Below, one piece after another: positions 9,856 through 18,884 of a DNA stretch of 64,000 nucleotides (positions are counted from its first letter, which is position 1; each line of letters starts with the position of its first letter). This DNA is from JAAYJK01 sp964501655 (GTDB lineage Bacteria; Bacillota; Syntrophomonadia; Syntrophomonadales; Syntrophomonadaceae): NCBI GenBank assembly GCA_964501655.1, contig CAZCTN010000015.1, positions 4,128 to 68,127 of the forward strand, read 5' to 3'. The notes beneath the pieces are model-generated. The model worked only from the letters and a program-made list of their open reading frames with translations, searched no databases and was not told where the DNA came from. The position numbers and the translations under genes were made by a program.

Positions 9856-11199
9856 ATGATATGTTCAACCGATGTTCTGATTATTGGTGGCTCCGCAGCA
9901 GGTTTAAGTGCTGCCAATACGATTAAGACCTGGTACCCAGACAAAAAAATTGTTATAGTGCGTGACACATCATATACTGTTGTTCCCTGTGGAATTCCTT
10001 ATATTTATGGAATGTTAAACGCTGTAGAAAAAGATAAGATTCCTGATGAAGGCTTTATCAAAAAAGGAATTGAATTCTTAGTGGCCAGGGTTGAGGAAAT
10101 TAATCCAGAGGAACATATTGTCAACTTAAAAAATGGGGAAACTATTCATTATGACAAGCTTATTTTGGCAGTTGGGGCCAAGCCCACCGTTCCACCCATT
10201 CCTGGCATAGATTTAGCACATATTTTCCCCATATATAAGGATCCAGCTTTTCTACAAGAGATAGATGATGTGTTGCAACAAAGCAAGGATATCGTAGTTA
10301 TCGGAGGAGGTTTCATCGGAGTTGAAATGGCTGAACAAATCAGGCTCAAAGGCGATTACAATGTTACCTTAATTGAAGCTTTGCCGCGTTGCTTAGCCCT
10401 AGCCTGTGAAGAGGAATATGGTTATCAGGTGGAACTGGAATTGGCCAGATTAGGCGTAAAGGTCATGACCAGCACTCGGGCAATCTCATTTGAAGGCGAC
10501 ACAAAAGTTTGCGGTGTTACCCTGGCGGATGGCACTAATCTAAAAGCAGATATGGTTATTCTAGGAATAGGAAGCGTTCCTAACATAGAGCTAGCAGAAA
10601 AAGCAGGTTTGCAGATTGATCCGCGAAACGGTATTATTGTAGATGCATATCTAAGAACGAATGACCCGGATATTTTTGCCTGTGGTGACTGCGCCAGCAA
10701 GTTTTCGGTGATAAATGGCCAGGAGATAGGGATTCGCTTAGCTTCAGTAGCAGCTTCCGAAGCCATGATTGCGGGTAGCAATTTATATCAATTAAACCGA
10801 AAAACCCCTGGAGCACTTGGTGCTTTTGCTACCAGAGTAGGCAATGTATCAGTTGCTGCGGCCGGATTTACCGAACGCATGTGCAAAGAATCCAATATTA
10901 GTTATTATCTTGGCAAAATGAATTCTCCCGATCGCCATCCGGCCTCGTTACCGGGTTGTACCATGCAAACTGAAATGAAATTGATATTTAATCGGGAAAA
11001 TGACTGTATTATTGGCGGACATATTATTGGTGGTCTACAAGCTGCCGACATGGTCAATATACTTGCCCTGGCTATTCAGAATCAAGTATCGTCATCAGAC
11101 TTGGCAGTGATGCAATATGCCACTCATCCGTTGCTGACCGGTTCACCTCTGGTTTATCAGGTAATGTGGGCGGCAGAAAACGCAATTGCTAACAAATAG
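9856..11199 (+). CDS. FAD-dependent pyridine nucleotide-disulfide oxidoreductase, CoA-disulfide reductase/NADH oxidase type
   Basis: A 447-residue cytoplasmic flavoprotein with ribosome site AAGGGAG seven bases before the ATG. Residues 5-35 form the FAD Rossmann motif (VLIIGGSAAGLSAA), the second nucleotide-binding motif is VVIGGGFIGVEMAE (147-160), and the late FAD motif is IFACGDCA near 275. Cys45 in VVPCGIPY lies where CoA-disulfide reductases and NADH peroxidase/oxidase relatives keep a single redox cysteine, rather than the CxxxxC pair of glutathione reductases. Likely reactions are NAD(P)H-dependent reduction of CoA disulfide, polysulfide or oxygen; the sequence alone does not choose. 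It stands alone and converges with a LysR gene that may regulate it. Confidence 0.85.
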   Translation: MICSTDVLIIGGSAAGLSAANTIKTWYPDKKIVIVRDTSYTVVPCGIPYIYGMLNAVEKDKIPDEGFIKKGIEFLVARVEEINPEEHIVNLKNGETIHYDKLILAVGAKPTVPPIPGIDLAHIFPIYKDPAFLQEIDDVLQQSKDIVVIGGGFIGVEMAEQIRLKGDYNVTLIEALPRCLALACEEEYGYQVELELARLGVKVMTSTRAISFEGDTKVCGVTLADGTNLKADMVILGIGSVPNIELAEKAGLQIDPRNGIIVDAYLRTNDPDIFACGDCASKFSVINGQEIGIRLASVAASEAMIAGSNLYQLNRKTPGALGAFATRVGNVSVAAAGFTERMCKESNISYYLGKMNSPDRHPASLPGCTMQTEMKLIFNRENDCIIGGHIIGGLQAADMVNILALAIQNQVSSSDLAVMQYATHPLLTGSPLVYQVMWAAENAIANK

Positions 11200-11240
11200 A
11201 CCCTCCTATTTCTCCAGTAAAATATTTTTTTCCATACAGT

Positions 11241-11279
11241 CAGTGGATAAGAGAAGTTTTCTTGTCCACTGGCCTTTAA
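11241..11279. terminator. Bidirectional terminator between convergent genes
   Basis: An inverted repeat CAGTGGATAAGA / TTTCTTGTCCACTG with a five-base loop lies between the stop codons of the flavoprotein gene (+) and the LysR gene (-). The stem contains the T-rich stretches on either strand, as expected for a shared terminator. Confidence 0.6.
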
Positions 11280-11321
11280 TCGTGATACCAAGACAAGTCA
11301 ACTGCAAATTGCTTTCACAAG

Positions 11322-12245
11322 TTAGCTGTACATTCGTCTTAGATTCCAACACCCTTCGTTCTTAACTTGCTCGGAGACAGATTTAATAAACTGTTGAGCA
11401 ACTGTTGAAGGCTGCTCATTTTTTAAATGAACCAAAATAATATCTGTTTCCAGTTCTGGTTCAAATTCCTTGATTTTTATTATTTTTAGAGCTCCGTTGT
11501 TAACTTCTTTTTCAACTGTAATTGCCGGTAAAATAGAAACTCCGATTCCCTCCATAACTGCCGATTTGACCGAATATATACTGGTCATTTCTAAAATAAC
11601 ATTTAAATCTTCTATACCATACCCATTTTTTAGTAGGCCCTGTTCAAAGGCCGTTCTTATTGCAGCACCTTTTTCGCGTAAAATAAAAGGTTTTTGCTTA
11701 ATTTCCTTTAAAGAAAAGCTGCTTTTTTTAATATCATTGGGAGCAATGAAAACCAAATTACTGGAATTAATATAATGTGCAACGAAATCCGGATTTTCTA
11801 CAGTACCTTCCACTACTGCGATATCAATATCATGGTTCTTTAATTTTTCGAGAGTTGTATCGGTATTTCCAATATCCAATCTCACATTGACTTCTGGATA
11901 TTTTGCCTTAAAAGCACAAATGCTGCAAGGCATAGCATAATTACCGGCAGTACAACTTGCGCCAATGGTCAGAAATGGATTGCCATTTAATAACATATCC
12001 AAGTCTTGTTCCATAGAGTTGTACATGTTCAAAAACCTAACTGCATAAGCGCACACTATTTTGCCAGCTTCGGTAAGATATACTCCTTGAGGGGTACGGT
12101 TAAAGATCTTTATCTTATAATAATCCTCCATAGATCGGATTTTGCTGCTAATAGCTGGCTGAGATAGATGAAGCAACTTGGCTGCTTTAGAGAAACTTTT
12201 TGTCTCAGCAATTACCGGAATTAATTCAAATTGATTTAAAAACAT
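11322..12245 (-). CDS. LysR-family transcriptional regulator
   Basis: A 307-residue regulator with ribosome site GAGGGAGG upstream of the ATG. Residues 1-60 are the classical LysR winged helix-turn-helix (FSKAAKLLHLSQPAISSKIRSMEDYYKIKIFNR), followed by a linker helix and a periplasmic-binding-protein-like effector domain from about 88 (FLTIGASCTAGNYAMPCSICAF...). The effector region most resembles the CysB/CysL/CbbR-like group, but the ligand is not identifiable. A TATAAT-like sequence lies within TATTATAATATATAAT on the minus strand near 12305-12325. The neighbouring convergent flavoprotein is a candidate target by proximity only. Confidence 0.9.
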   Translation of the reverse strand: MFLNQFELIPVIAETKSFSKAAKLLHLSQPAISSKIRSMEDYYKIKIFNRTPQGVYLTEAGKIVCAYAVRFLNMYNSMEQDLDMLLNGNPFLTIGASCTAGNYAMPCSICAFKAKYPEVNVRLDIGNTDTTLEKLKNHDIDIAVVEGTVENPDFVAHYINSSNLVFIAPNDIKKSSFSLKEIKQKPFILREKGAAIRTAFEQGLLKNGYGIEDLNVILEMTSIYSVKSAVMEGIGVSILPAITVEKEVNNGALKIIKIKEFEPELETDIILVHLKNEQPSTVAQQFIKSVSEQVKNEGCWNLRRMYS

Positions 12246-12344
12246 GTCCAGTCATCCTCCCTCAAGCAATAAAGATATCCTTATGCTGGTACACAAACCA
12301 GAGGCTATTATTATATATTATAATACATGGATGATATTTTTCAG

Positions 12345-12378
12345 AAAAACAGAAGGGCCTTTCCCGGCCTTTATTACA
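12345..12378 (-). terminator. Probable terminator downstream of sigma-K gene
   Basis: On the minus strand, an AAGGCC / GGCCCTT stem with a one-base bulge and a GGGAAA loop is followed by CTGTTTTTCTG. It lies about 30 bases after the sigma-K stop codon. The stem is short, so strength is uncertain. Confidence 0.5.
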
Positions 12379-12403
12379 ACTCATTGTTTACATTTAATAC
12401 TTT

Positions 12404-13105
12404 TTATGACTCAGTGCTCAGTTCTCTAATCAGCTTTTTCAGGGCTCTTTTCTCTATTCTTGAAACATACGACCTGGATATTCCCAATTTTTTAGCTATT
12501 TCTCTTTGAGGTTCCTTCATCCCATTAAAAATACCATAGCGCATCTCTATGATCTGCCGTTCTCTTGTACTAAGCACATCTATGTGAGATAGGATCTTCT
12601 CTCCCTGCATTTTCATATCTACCATATCTACAATTTCATTGTCCTCGGCCAGAATATCTATCAAGGAAATTTCATTTCCTTCCTTATCGTAGCCAATGGG
12701 ATCGTATATGGAAACCTCATTCCTCTTCTTTTTTAAGTTGCGCAAATGCATCAGAACTTCGTTATCTATGCAACGCGATACATAAGTGGCTAGTTTAACT
12801 CCTTTTCCATCATCAAAAGTTTTGATTCCTTTTATCAGGCCTATGGTGCCAATGGATATTAAATCCTCCATATCCTCGCCGGTGTTCTCGTATTTTCTCA
12901 CCACATGTGCAACCAAACGCAGGTTGCGTTCCACCAGTACGTTACGGGCCTCTTCACTGCCTTTCCTCAATTCCTGCAGATAATGCTTTTCCTCCTCTTC
13001 ACTTAAAGGCTGCGGGAAAACCTGATTGTTAAGATAGGCAAATAGGAACAGGCTGCCCTTGACTACCGCAGCAACAGCTAAGAAACACCCCAGGAAGGAC
13101 ACCAA
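12404..13105 (-). CDS. sigK: RNA polymerase sporulation sigma factor sigma-K (pro-form), uninterrupted
   Basis: A 233-residue sigma-70 family protein whose sequence matches sigma-K throughout: a hydrophobic pro-sequence of about 20 residues (MVSFLGCFLAVAAVVKGSLF), then AYLNNQVFPQPLSEEEEKHYL, region 2 with NLRLVAHVVRKYENTGEDMEDLISIGTIGL, and region 4 with EIAKKLGISRSYVSRIEKRALKKL. Sigma-K directs late mother-cell transcription in spore formation after the pro-sequence is removed. The frame is continuous, with no skin-type insertion. The start is TTG at 13105 or GTG at 13102; AGGAGG spacing (four versus seven bases) favours GTG, while homologues align with the longer form. Its presence is the best evidence that the host sporulates. 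Confidence 0.95.
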   Translation of the reverse strand: MVSFLGCFLAVAAVVKGSLFLFAYLNNQVFPQPLSEEEEKHYLQELRKGSEEARNVLVERNLRLVAHVVRKYENTGEDMEDLISIGTIGLIKGIKTFDDGKGVKLATYVSRCIDNEVLMHLRNLKKKRNEVSIYDPIGYDKEGNEISLIDILAEDNEIVDMVDMKMQGEKILSHIDVLSTRERQIIEMRYGIFNGMKEPQREIAKKLGISRSYVSRIEKRALKKLIRELSTES

Positions 13106-13258
13106 ACCACCTCCTGTAATTAGCGGCCCAAAAAAGAGAGCGCTTTACACTATATGCAGAGGCCCGGCTTAATGTGTCCTTATTCTTACATGAAAATTTT
13201 GGGTTAGTGTTACGGCTCGCAACTAAGGGGAAGGTTCTTGGGGTACAGGGTAACCAGA

Positions 13259-14455
13259 TCAAAACAAATATTTACCGCAGTATTCCTCCAGGGTGGTTAT
13301 TCCCTCGTTATGCATTTGAGCAGCGGTCTCCAGACCAACATAACGCCAATGCCATGGTTCATACATATATCCGGTTATGTCCTCATAGCCTTCCGGATAA
13401 CGCAATATGAATCCATACTTATAAGCATGCTCAAGCAGCCATTGGTATTCCTCGGTATTCTGAAAATTACTTTGGCTTAACCTGGAACCTGAATAATGCA
13501 CTACGTCTATGGCTAAACCGGTCTGATGCTCGGAATGTCCAGGCCGGGCGGAAAATTCATTAGCCCTGTCATTTCCGTATACTTGAACGTACCCGTAGTA
13601 TAGGCTTCTTTGTACATTGTAGCTCCTGTAGGCAGAAGCTATCTTAAGATTAAGCCCCTCCTTATTAGCCGCATTTTGCATTTGGCAGTATTGTTCGGCT
13701 GCTTCACTTCTTAGTTGATGGGATGTTCCATCCATATATAACATAAGACTGGGAATATAATTATCCGGCAAATAATAGTGCTTGTTGCACATCACAGTTA
13801 TGCTCTCAGGATCTGGAACTGGGTTCATTCCTGCATAACATTCTTTATCTACATCCACATTCACATATGCCATTACCTTGTCATAACTCAAATCCCTATG
13901 ATCTTTTTTGTAATCAATATACCTGAGCAGGTTTTCGGGCCAATAATATGATTCACTCTTAAAGTTCAGGAGTTCTTCCACATACATCTTATGTTTTTCA
14001 TCGTCAAGGGTTGTGGGCCCGGTATCACATCCTATATCCAGGATATTTTCCAAGTCAGATAAGGTAAAATAGGTGGAGCCGTTAATTGTCACCGAAGGCT
14101 TTAACAGGTCCCGGTCAATACCGTTGATTCTTGCAGTCTTGCTTCCAGGCACATAAGAAAATGTTGTTCCGCCTGATGTTACTGCCAGAATAATTCCTGT
14201 GTTATCATCCCACTCAACAATGCCACCCATGGTCTCTAATGTGCTTCTGAGGGGGATACATACGGCTGCTGCTTCAGTATTTACCCTATGTATGATAACA
14301 GAATCCTGCTTTGCCGAATCTTCTGCAACTGCCCCCGTGGTAATGAAAAAAGTAAAAACTAATGCAATAAGTATAGTTGTTAAAGAAGCATGCATCATTG
14401 ATATTTTCTTACTTGACCGATAATTGTATAATGCTCTATTGGTTGTAAGACTCAT
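13259..14455 (-). CDS. Secreted D-alanyl-D-alanine carboxypeptidase, VanY type, with copper-amine-oxidase-N-like domain
   Basis: The ATG at 14455 (GGAGAGGG upstream) gives 398 residues with an N-terminal signal peptide or anchor (about 20-45). Residues 55-160 resemble the copper-amine-oxidase N-terminal domain (VCIPLRSTLETMGGIVEWDD...), a common wall-associated module in Clostridia. The C-terminal part is a VanY/DD-peptidase zinc domain: SEHQTGLAIDV supplies His310 and Asp317, and EPWHWRYVG supplies His369; ASAYRSYNVQ is also typical. It should trim the terminal D-alanine of peptidoglycan stems. The neighbouring sigma-K gene suggests, but does not prove, a sporulation or wall-remodelling role. 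Confidence 0.88.
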   Translation of the reverse strand: MSLTTNRALYNYRSSKKISMMHASLTTILIALVFTFFITTGAVAEDSAKQDSVIIHRVNTEAAAVCIPLRSTLETMGGIVEWDDNTGIILAVTSGGTTFSYVPGSKTARINGIDRDLLKPSVTINGSTYFTLSDLENILDIGCDTGPTTLDDEKHKMYVEELLNFKSESYYWPENLLRYIDYKKDHRDLSYDKVMAYVNVDVDKECYAGMNPVPDPESITVMCNKHYYLPDNYIPSLMLYMDGTSHQLRSEAAEQYCQMQNAANKEGLNLKIASAYRSYNVQRSLYYGYVQVYGNDRANEFSARPGHSEHQTGLAIDVVHYSGSRLSQSNFQNTEEYQWLLEHAYKYGFILRYPEGYEDITGYMYEPWHWRYVGLETAAQMHNEGITTLEEYCGKYLF

Positions 14456-14502
14456 TTTTTGTTTCTTCCCTCTCCAAATTTTCGCTTGCGCTATCAGGCA
14501 CA

Positions 14503-14955
14503 CTAGAGCTCATCCTTTTTCTCCCTCAACCCTCTCTGATAATAAACAAACACCGGCAGGGGAACTACTATCCAGCCCAGGCTTTTTACCAGACTGTTCT
14601 GAGCTCTGCTCTTTTGCCGATTAAGTTCGGCTGCCACCATGGCATCGTAACGGCTTTTCATCTCCCCTTCGGACAATTTATCCGAATCTTCCAGGTTTGG
14701 ATCTTTCCGCCAATCCATTTGTTGGTATTCTTCGAAAGATTGATAATAGGGGGGCGGGAACACCAGGTCGGCAACCGCCATAAAAGCGGCGACGCTCCCT
14801 CCGATGGTCATCATCAGGGTGGCAAATAGCACCAGGTAGACGTAAACTTTTTTTATCACCATATTTCCTCCTTCGGACTTGCTCGCGGTTATCGCCGCGG
14901 CCGTCAATCCAATAATGAGTGCTGCCGCTGTCAGCAGGATAAACAGTGAAACCAT
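14503..14955 (-). CDS. Predicted membrane protein, unknown function
   Basis: A 150-residue protein with three predicted membrane segments (about 3-24, 35-60, 122-140) and a charged extramembrane loop (70-118, YYQSFEEYQQMDWRKDPN...). Two starts are plausible: ATG at 14955 after GAGGTGAGT, and ATG at 14862 after an excellent AAGGAGG, which would give 119 residues and two membrane segments. The block beginning VYVYLVLFATLMMTIGG recalls DUF5671-like membrane proteins, but I would not insist on this. It is upstream of the VanY-like gene on the same strand with a 47-base gap and may be co-transcribed. Confidence 0.7.
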   Translation of the reverse strand: MVSLFILLTAAALIIGLTAAAITASKSEGGNMVIKKVYVYLVLFATLMMTIGGSVAAFMAVADLVFPPPYYQSFEEYQQMDWRKDPNLEDSDKLSEGEMKSRYDAMVAAELNRQKSRAQNSLVKSLGWIVVPLPVFVYYQRGLREKKDEL

Positions 14956-15379
14956 ATACTCACCTCATCGAACCTCTATATTAAACTGGAACCCCTTGTC
15001 ATACCCTTCTTGGGTCTCCGCCAACCTTTTGACCCTTTCCGGCGGACAATTACTAATTCTATATACGCTGTCAATTCTCCTTGCTTGCACCTGCCATGAC
15101 CTGGGCCATTTAAGCCAGATTTTGGGAGTCTCCTGACCAGCTTGGTTCCTGACCATAAGTTGCTGTTAGACCTTACAATCCTGATGGGTCCAGCAGATAC
15201 AATTCCCGGAGAGCTATCACCACCGTCTGCCCTTTTATTTGTCTGGCCGGGTTTTAAAGAATTCTTAAGATTTTCACCAGGTAGTTTGTAATGTTTGCCT
15301 GCCAGAATATGTAGTGAAAGGCAGGTGAAATATTATCCGGCAGTCGAATAACTGAATAGAAGTCAAATGGAGGCGTAAT
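14956..15379. other. 424-bp intergenic region, divergent
   Basis: This spacer lies between the minus-strand membrane protein and the plus-strand regulator gene. It contains an open frame of 63 codons on the minus strand (14965-15156) without a ribosome site, which I do not call. A small hairpin CCTGCC (15298-15303) / GGCAGG (15320-15325) precedes the regulator, whose ribosome site TGGAGG is at 15369-15374. No other structure is evident. Confidence 0.45.
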
Positions 15380-16075
15380 ATGCAAAATTTAAATATCCTG
15401 GTCTGTGATGATGACCCGGCTATAGTGGATGCTCTGGAAATCTACTTAATACAGGAAGGCTATGGAGTGCTTAAGGCCGGTAACGGATTTCAAGCCCTGC
15501 AGGTATTAAATGAACATGATATTCATTTGATCTTATTGGATATCATGATGCCCGAGATGGATGGCTTATCTGCCACCATCAAGATCCGCGATGAACGCAA
15601 TATTCCTATTATAGTAATTTCCGCTAAATCAGAGGATACAGATAAGATCACCGGACTCAATTTTGGTGCCGACGATTATGTCACCAAACCCTTCAACCCT
15701 CTGGAGTTGATGGCCCGGGTCAAATCCCAGATGCGCCGCTATACTGCCCTGGGCAGCATGGCTCATAAAAGCGGAATATTAAAAAGTGCCGGCCTGGAAT
15801 TGGATCGGGAAGGCAAGGAAGTACGGGTGGATGGCGAGATTATTCGCTTAACGCCAATCGAGTATGGAATCACAGTATTTCTGATGGAGAATATGGGACG
15901 GGTGTTCTCCACCGCCCAGATTTATGAGCAGGTATGGAACGAACCTTCTTATTCATCGGAAAACACCGTGGCCGTACACATAAGGAGAATCCGAGAGAAA
16001 ATTGAGATCAATCCTGGGGAACCAAAATATCTTAAGGTGGTGTGGGGTATTGGATATAAAATTGAGAAATATTGA
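15380..16075 (+). CDS. OmpR/PhoB-family response regulator
   Basis: A 231-residue regulator with a receiver domain (1-120; acidic residues in CDDDPA, phospho-acceptor Asp in LILLDIMMPEMDG, TK pair replaced by ISAKSE and conserved Lys in YVTKPF) and a winged-helix DNA-binding domain (about 130-230) with the typical LTPIEYGITVFLMENMGRVFS and VHIRRIREKIE signatures. It is most like VanR and related regulators of wall stress. The kinase gene downstream overlaps it by 26 bases, so the pair forms an operon. Target genes are unknown; the nearby L,D-transpeptidase and VanY-like enzyme are conceivable but unproven members of its regulon. Confidence 0.92.
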   Translation: MQNLNILVCDDDPAIVDALEIYLIQEGYGVLKAGNGFQALQVLNEHDIHLILLDIMMPEMDGLSATIKIRDERNIPIIVISAKSEDTDKITGLNFGADDYVTKPFNPLELMARVKSQMRRYTALGSMAHKSGILKSAGLELDREGKEVRVDGEIIRLTPIEYGITVFLMENMGRVFSTAQIYEQVWNEPSYSSENTVAVHIRRIREKIEINPGEPKYLKVVWGIGYKIEKY

Positions 16076-18047
16076 CTATTCCAGCGGCTTCAAACTGCTG
16101 GCCATGATTATAGTCTGGCTGGGATTTTTGGGCACTATCGGCGGCTGCATTTTCTGGCTGGACAACCGTCAGCCAGCCGATGTGTCCAGTTATACTGAAA
16201 CCTATTCGTTCCAGAGCACATTTTCCCGGCTCCTGTATAATACAGTGGAATACTATACCGGCGTCCCGGAGGAATATACGGCTGAAAAACCCGCTGAAGA
16301 TTTACCGGGCGAAGATAATAATTTAGCCCAGTTGGATCGCATTGACAATGAGTTTCCGTCCCTGGTCAATTTTGTCTATTATGTGCACAACACGGAAACC
16401 GGCCAAACGTGGAGCAATCTGGACCCTGAAGAAGCCGATCCGGTTAAGTTCATTCAAAAACAACCAGCCCATGCCTTCTTTAACGGTTGGACCTCGGATC
16501 ACAACATAGCCATAATAAAGGATATCAGCGGTTTGATAGCCGACCGCCCCTATGAGGTTTATGCAGCTGTGACAGACCCCCCGCAGCCCGGGGATGTGTT
16601 TTATGATTATTATCTCCAGTTCAACCAGGGCAAAGCACTGGCCCAGACTGCCACCAATGTATCCATGGCATCTTTTTTCCTCATGGCCCTGGCCTTCATT
16701 TACCTGATCTATACCATCCTTCGCCGTGACCCCGAGGAAATAAAGGCCCGGCGGCCGGTTAGGATGTATACCGATCTGCATACCCTGCTGGTTTTTATAG
16801 CTGCTGTCATCTCACTAAGCGTAGGGGTTAACGCTTCCATGGATATACCAGATACAGTGACCTTTATCTTTCTGGCTATTATCCTCAGCCTGGATATCTT
16901 CATCGGTTTGTTTTATGTTTTGGCAATGGCAGAGCAGATCCGGACCGGGGAAATTTTTACCAACACTTTGACCTACCGGGTTTGCTCAAGTATGAGAGAG
17001 GTGCTTGGCCTGGCCTTCCAAGGCAGGCTGTTCAAAACCTGGACATTAGTGATTTTGTTGGGCTATGCTCTAATAAATGGATTGCTGTTTACCCTGTGCA
17101 TGTTTGCATATTATTATCATGGCAACGGAACTTTTTTCTTTCTGGTCTTTTTGCTGCTATCCTTTAATGCCCTGGCAATATATTTCGCCGCCAAATCCCT
17201 GGAGGCTCTGTCTCAGATCATGGAAGCAGCCCGGCAGATATCAGCCGGAAACCTGGATTACCCTCTGGACAGCAGCATCATGCCAGTTAGTTTTGCATCT
17301 TTTGCCAATGATATCAACAGTCTGCAGGGAGGCTTAAAACAGGCAGTAGCCATAGCTATCCGGGGGGAAAGGATGAAAACCGATCTTATCACCAACGTCT
17401 CCCATGACCTGAAAACTCCCCTGACTTCCATTGTCAATTATGTGGATTTGCTTAAAAAGGAAGACTTGGAGAATGAACGGGCGGTTGAATATGTAAAGGT
17501 TCTGGAAGAAAAATCTGCCCGCCTGAAGCAGCTGATCGAAGACCTGGTTGAAGCCAGCAAGGCCTCCAGCGGCAACCTGGCTGTTAGCGGGGAAAAAGTG
17601 GATTTACAGGAGCTGATCATGCAGTCCTGCGGGGAATACCAGGAAAAAATACAACTGGCAGAGTTGGAACTTCATATCCAGTCACCTGATGAGATTATCG
17701 CCGTACAGGCGGACGGACGACATATGTGGCGTATTGCGGAAAACCTCCTGTCAAATGTGATCAAGTACTCCATGCCCCATTCCCGGGTATACATCGATAT
17801 CGGCTCGGGCAATGGCTATGGATTTTTCACTATGAAAAACATCTCCTCTTTCGCCCTGAATATCTCTCCCGAGCAGCTCACCGAGCGTTTCGTCCGTGGC
17901 GATGAAGCTCGCAGTACCGAAGGTTCCGGCTTGGGCCTGGCCATTGCCCGAAGCCTGACCGAACTGCAGGGAGGCAGTTTCCAGCTGGAAATCGATGGGG
18001 ATTTGTTCAAAATTACCGTGGCCCTGCCTATGTGGAGAGAAGAGTAA
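16050..18047 (+). CDS. Multi-span sensor histidine kinase, VanS-like C-terminus
   Basis: The open frame begins at 16002 inside the regulator gene, but the TTG at 16050 has AAGGTGG nine bases upstream, giving 665 residues. After one N-terminal membrane segment comes an extracytoplasmic domain (about 40-190), then six or so membrane segments, a HAMP-like stretch (SLEALSQIMEAARQISAGNLDYPL), the H box NVSHDLKTPLTSIVNYV with His452, and an HATPase domain with NLLSNVIKYS and GSGLGLAIARSLTELQGG. It pairs with the overlapping OmpR-type regulator. The region normally carrying the D box reads FFTMKNIS, where the usual aspartate appears replaced, which is worth checking for ATP binding. Signal unknown. 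Confidence 0.9.
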   Translation: MDIKLRNIDYSSGFKLLAMIIVWLGFLGTIGGCIFWLDNRQPADVSSYTETYSFQSTFSRLLYNTVEYYTGVPEEYTAEKPAEDLPGEDNNLAQLDRIDNEFPSLVNFVYYVHNTETGQTWSNLDPEEADPVKFIQKQPAHAFFNGWTSDHNIAIIKDISGLIADRPYEVYAAVTDPPQPGDVFYDYYLQFNQGKALAQTATNVSMASFFLMALAFIYLIYTILRRDPEEIKARRPVRMYTDLHTLLVFIAAVISLSVGVNASMDIPDTVTFIFLAIILSLDIFIGLFYVLAMAEQIRTGEIFTNTLTYRVCSSMREVLGLAFQGRLFKTWTLVILLGYALINGLLFTLCMFAYYYHGNGTFFFLVFLLLSFNALAIYFAAKSLEALSQIMEAARQISAGNLDYPLDSSIMPVSFASFANDINSLQGGLKQAVAIAIRGERMKTDLITNVSHDLKTPLTSIVNYVDLLKKEDLENERAVEYVKVLEEKSARLKQLIEDLVEASKASSGNLAVSGEKVDLQELIMQSCGEYQEKIQLAELELHIQSPDEIIAVQADGRHMWRIAENLLSNVIKYSMPHSRVYIDIGSGNGYGFFTMKNISSFALNISPEQLTERFVRGDEARSTEGSGLGLAIARSLTELQGGSFQLEIDGDLFKITVALPMWREE

Positions 18048-18085
18048 GCAATAGTCGACCAGACTTATAGATTTATCATCCTCTT

Positions 18086-18122
18086 GCAGCTCGCAATAAA
18101 AACCCTGCGAGCTGTTTTTTTC
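18086..18122 (+). terminator. Rho-independent terminator after the two-component operon
   Basis: The stem CAGCTCGCA (18087-18095) pairs with TGCGAGCTG (18106-18114) across a ten-base loop and is followed by seven or more T residues. It lies 39 bases after the kinase stop. Confidence 0.9.
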
Positions 18123-18246
18123 TGCATGGCTCCATCCTGGGCCTTTATCATGTCAAATTTGCCCAAGGTAAACAGCGGAACCATATGTTACAGTCAACTC
18201 GGGCAGAAGATTAACCTTTGAAGAGATCAAGCGTTGATTGACCGAA

Positions 18247-18777
18247 TCAGCCAATGGTAAATTCCGCCGCCAAATAGTATTCATCAAAATCGCCTGTACC
18301 GCGGAAGTCCAGTATGTCTTTAACAATTCGGTAGTCACCCGGTTCCAAAGTGCCATGCAGCCATTCCCAGTTTACTGGCAATTCTTTTGCCTCGCCCGGC
18401 AACAAACGATAGCCGATATCATCAAATCCATATTCCCCCTCTATTGTCACCGGAAGCTGATACCAGGTGCCATCGATTTTCTTCTCCAGACAAAAGTATT
18501 GACCATAGCTGCCCCTGCTGCCTGATTTGTTCTCCAACATTACGGTCAGGCCGCCGGAGTCAACACTTCCTTCCTTGACCGTCATGGTAACGCCGCTAAA
18601 GCCGTTAACTGTTTTATAGATGGTAGCTTCCCAGTCCCTGGCTTCATTCCCCGGTCCGGAAGCATTTTCTTCCGGCATGTTTCCGGCTCCTTGGCTACTG
18701 TCCTGGTAATCTAGACACCCAGCCAGTAGGACCAGGCTGATTGCTGCACAGAGGAAAAAATACCGATGTTTTTTCAA
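18247..18777 (-). CDS. Lipoprotein with Ig-like (Big_14-type) domain
   Basis: A TTG start at 18777 follows AGGAGGG. The 176-residue product has a lipoprotein signal (MKKHRYFFLCAAISLVLLAGC, lipobox LLAGC, Cys21), a short acidic linker, then a single beta-sandwich-like domain (about 50-175) with the pattern GGLTVMLENKS....YGQYFCLEKKIDGTWYQLP and LPPGEAKELPVNWEWLHGTLEPGDYRIVK, typical of the bacterial Ig-like family Big_14. It should be anchored to the outer face of the membrane. Function is unknown; such domains are often regulatory or ligand-binding ectodomains. It stands alone between a convergent terminator and an L,D-transpeptidase gene. Confidence 0.82.
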   Translation of the reverse strand: MKKHRYFFLCAAISLVLLAGCLDYQDSSQGAGNMPEENASGPGNEARDWEATIYKTVNGFSGVTMTVKEGSVDSGGLTVMLENKSGSRGSYGQYFCLEKKIDGTWYQLPVTIEGEYGFDDIGYRLLPGEAKELPVNWEWLHGTLEPGDYRIVKDILDFRGTGDFDEYYLAAEFTIG

Positions 18778-18884
18778 AGCTATCCCTCCTTTTGCTAGTC
18801 TTTGGCTGCAGGCTGCAAAAACTGGTATCTGATTGAGACCATAATTATAATATGCTGGCTGATGCTGATAACTTTCAGCAACTA

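Noticed and set aside
12404..13105. skin-type element interrupting sigK
   Set aside because: The sigma-K reading frame is continuous from pro-sequence through region 4, so no insertion is present.
14965..15156. 63-codon frame upstream of the membrane protein at 14503
   Set aside because: No ribosome binding site, no recognisable pattern; retained only as part of the spacer note.
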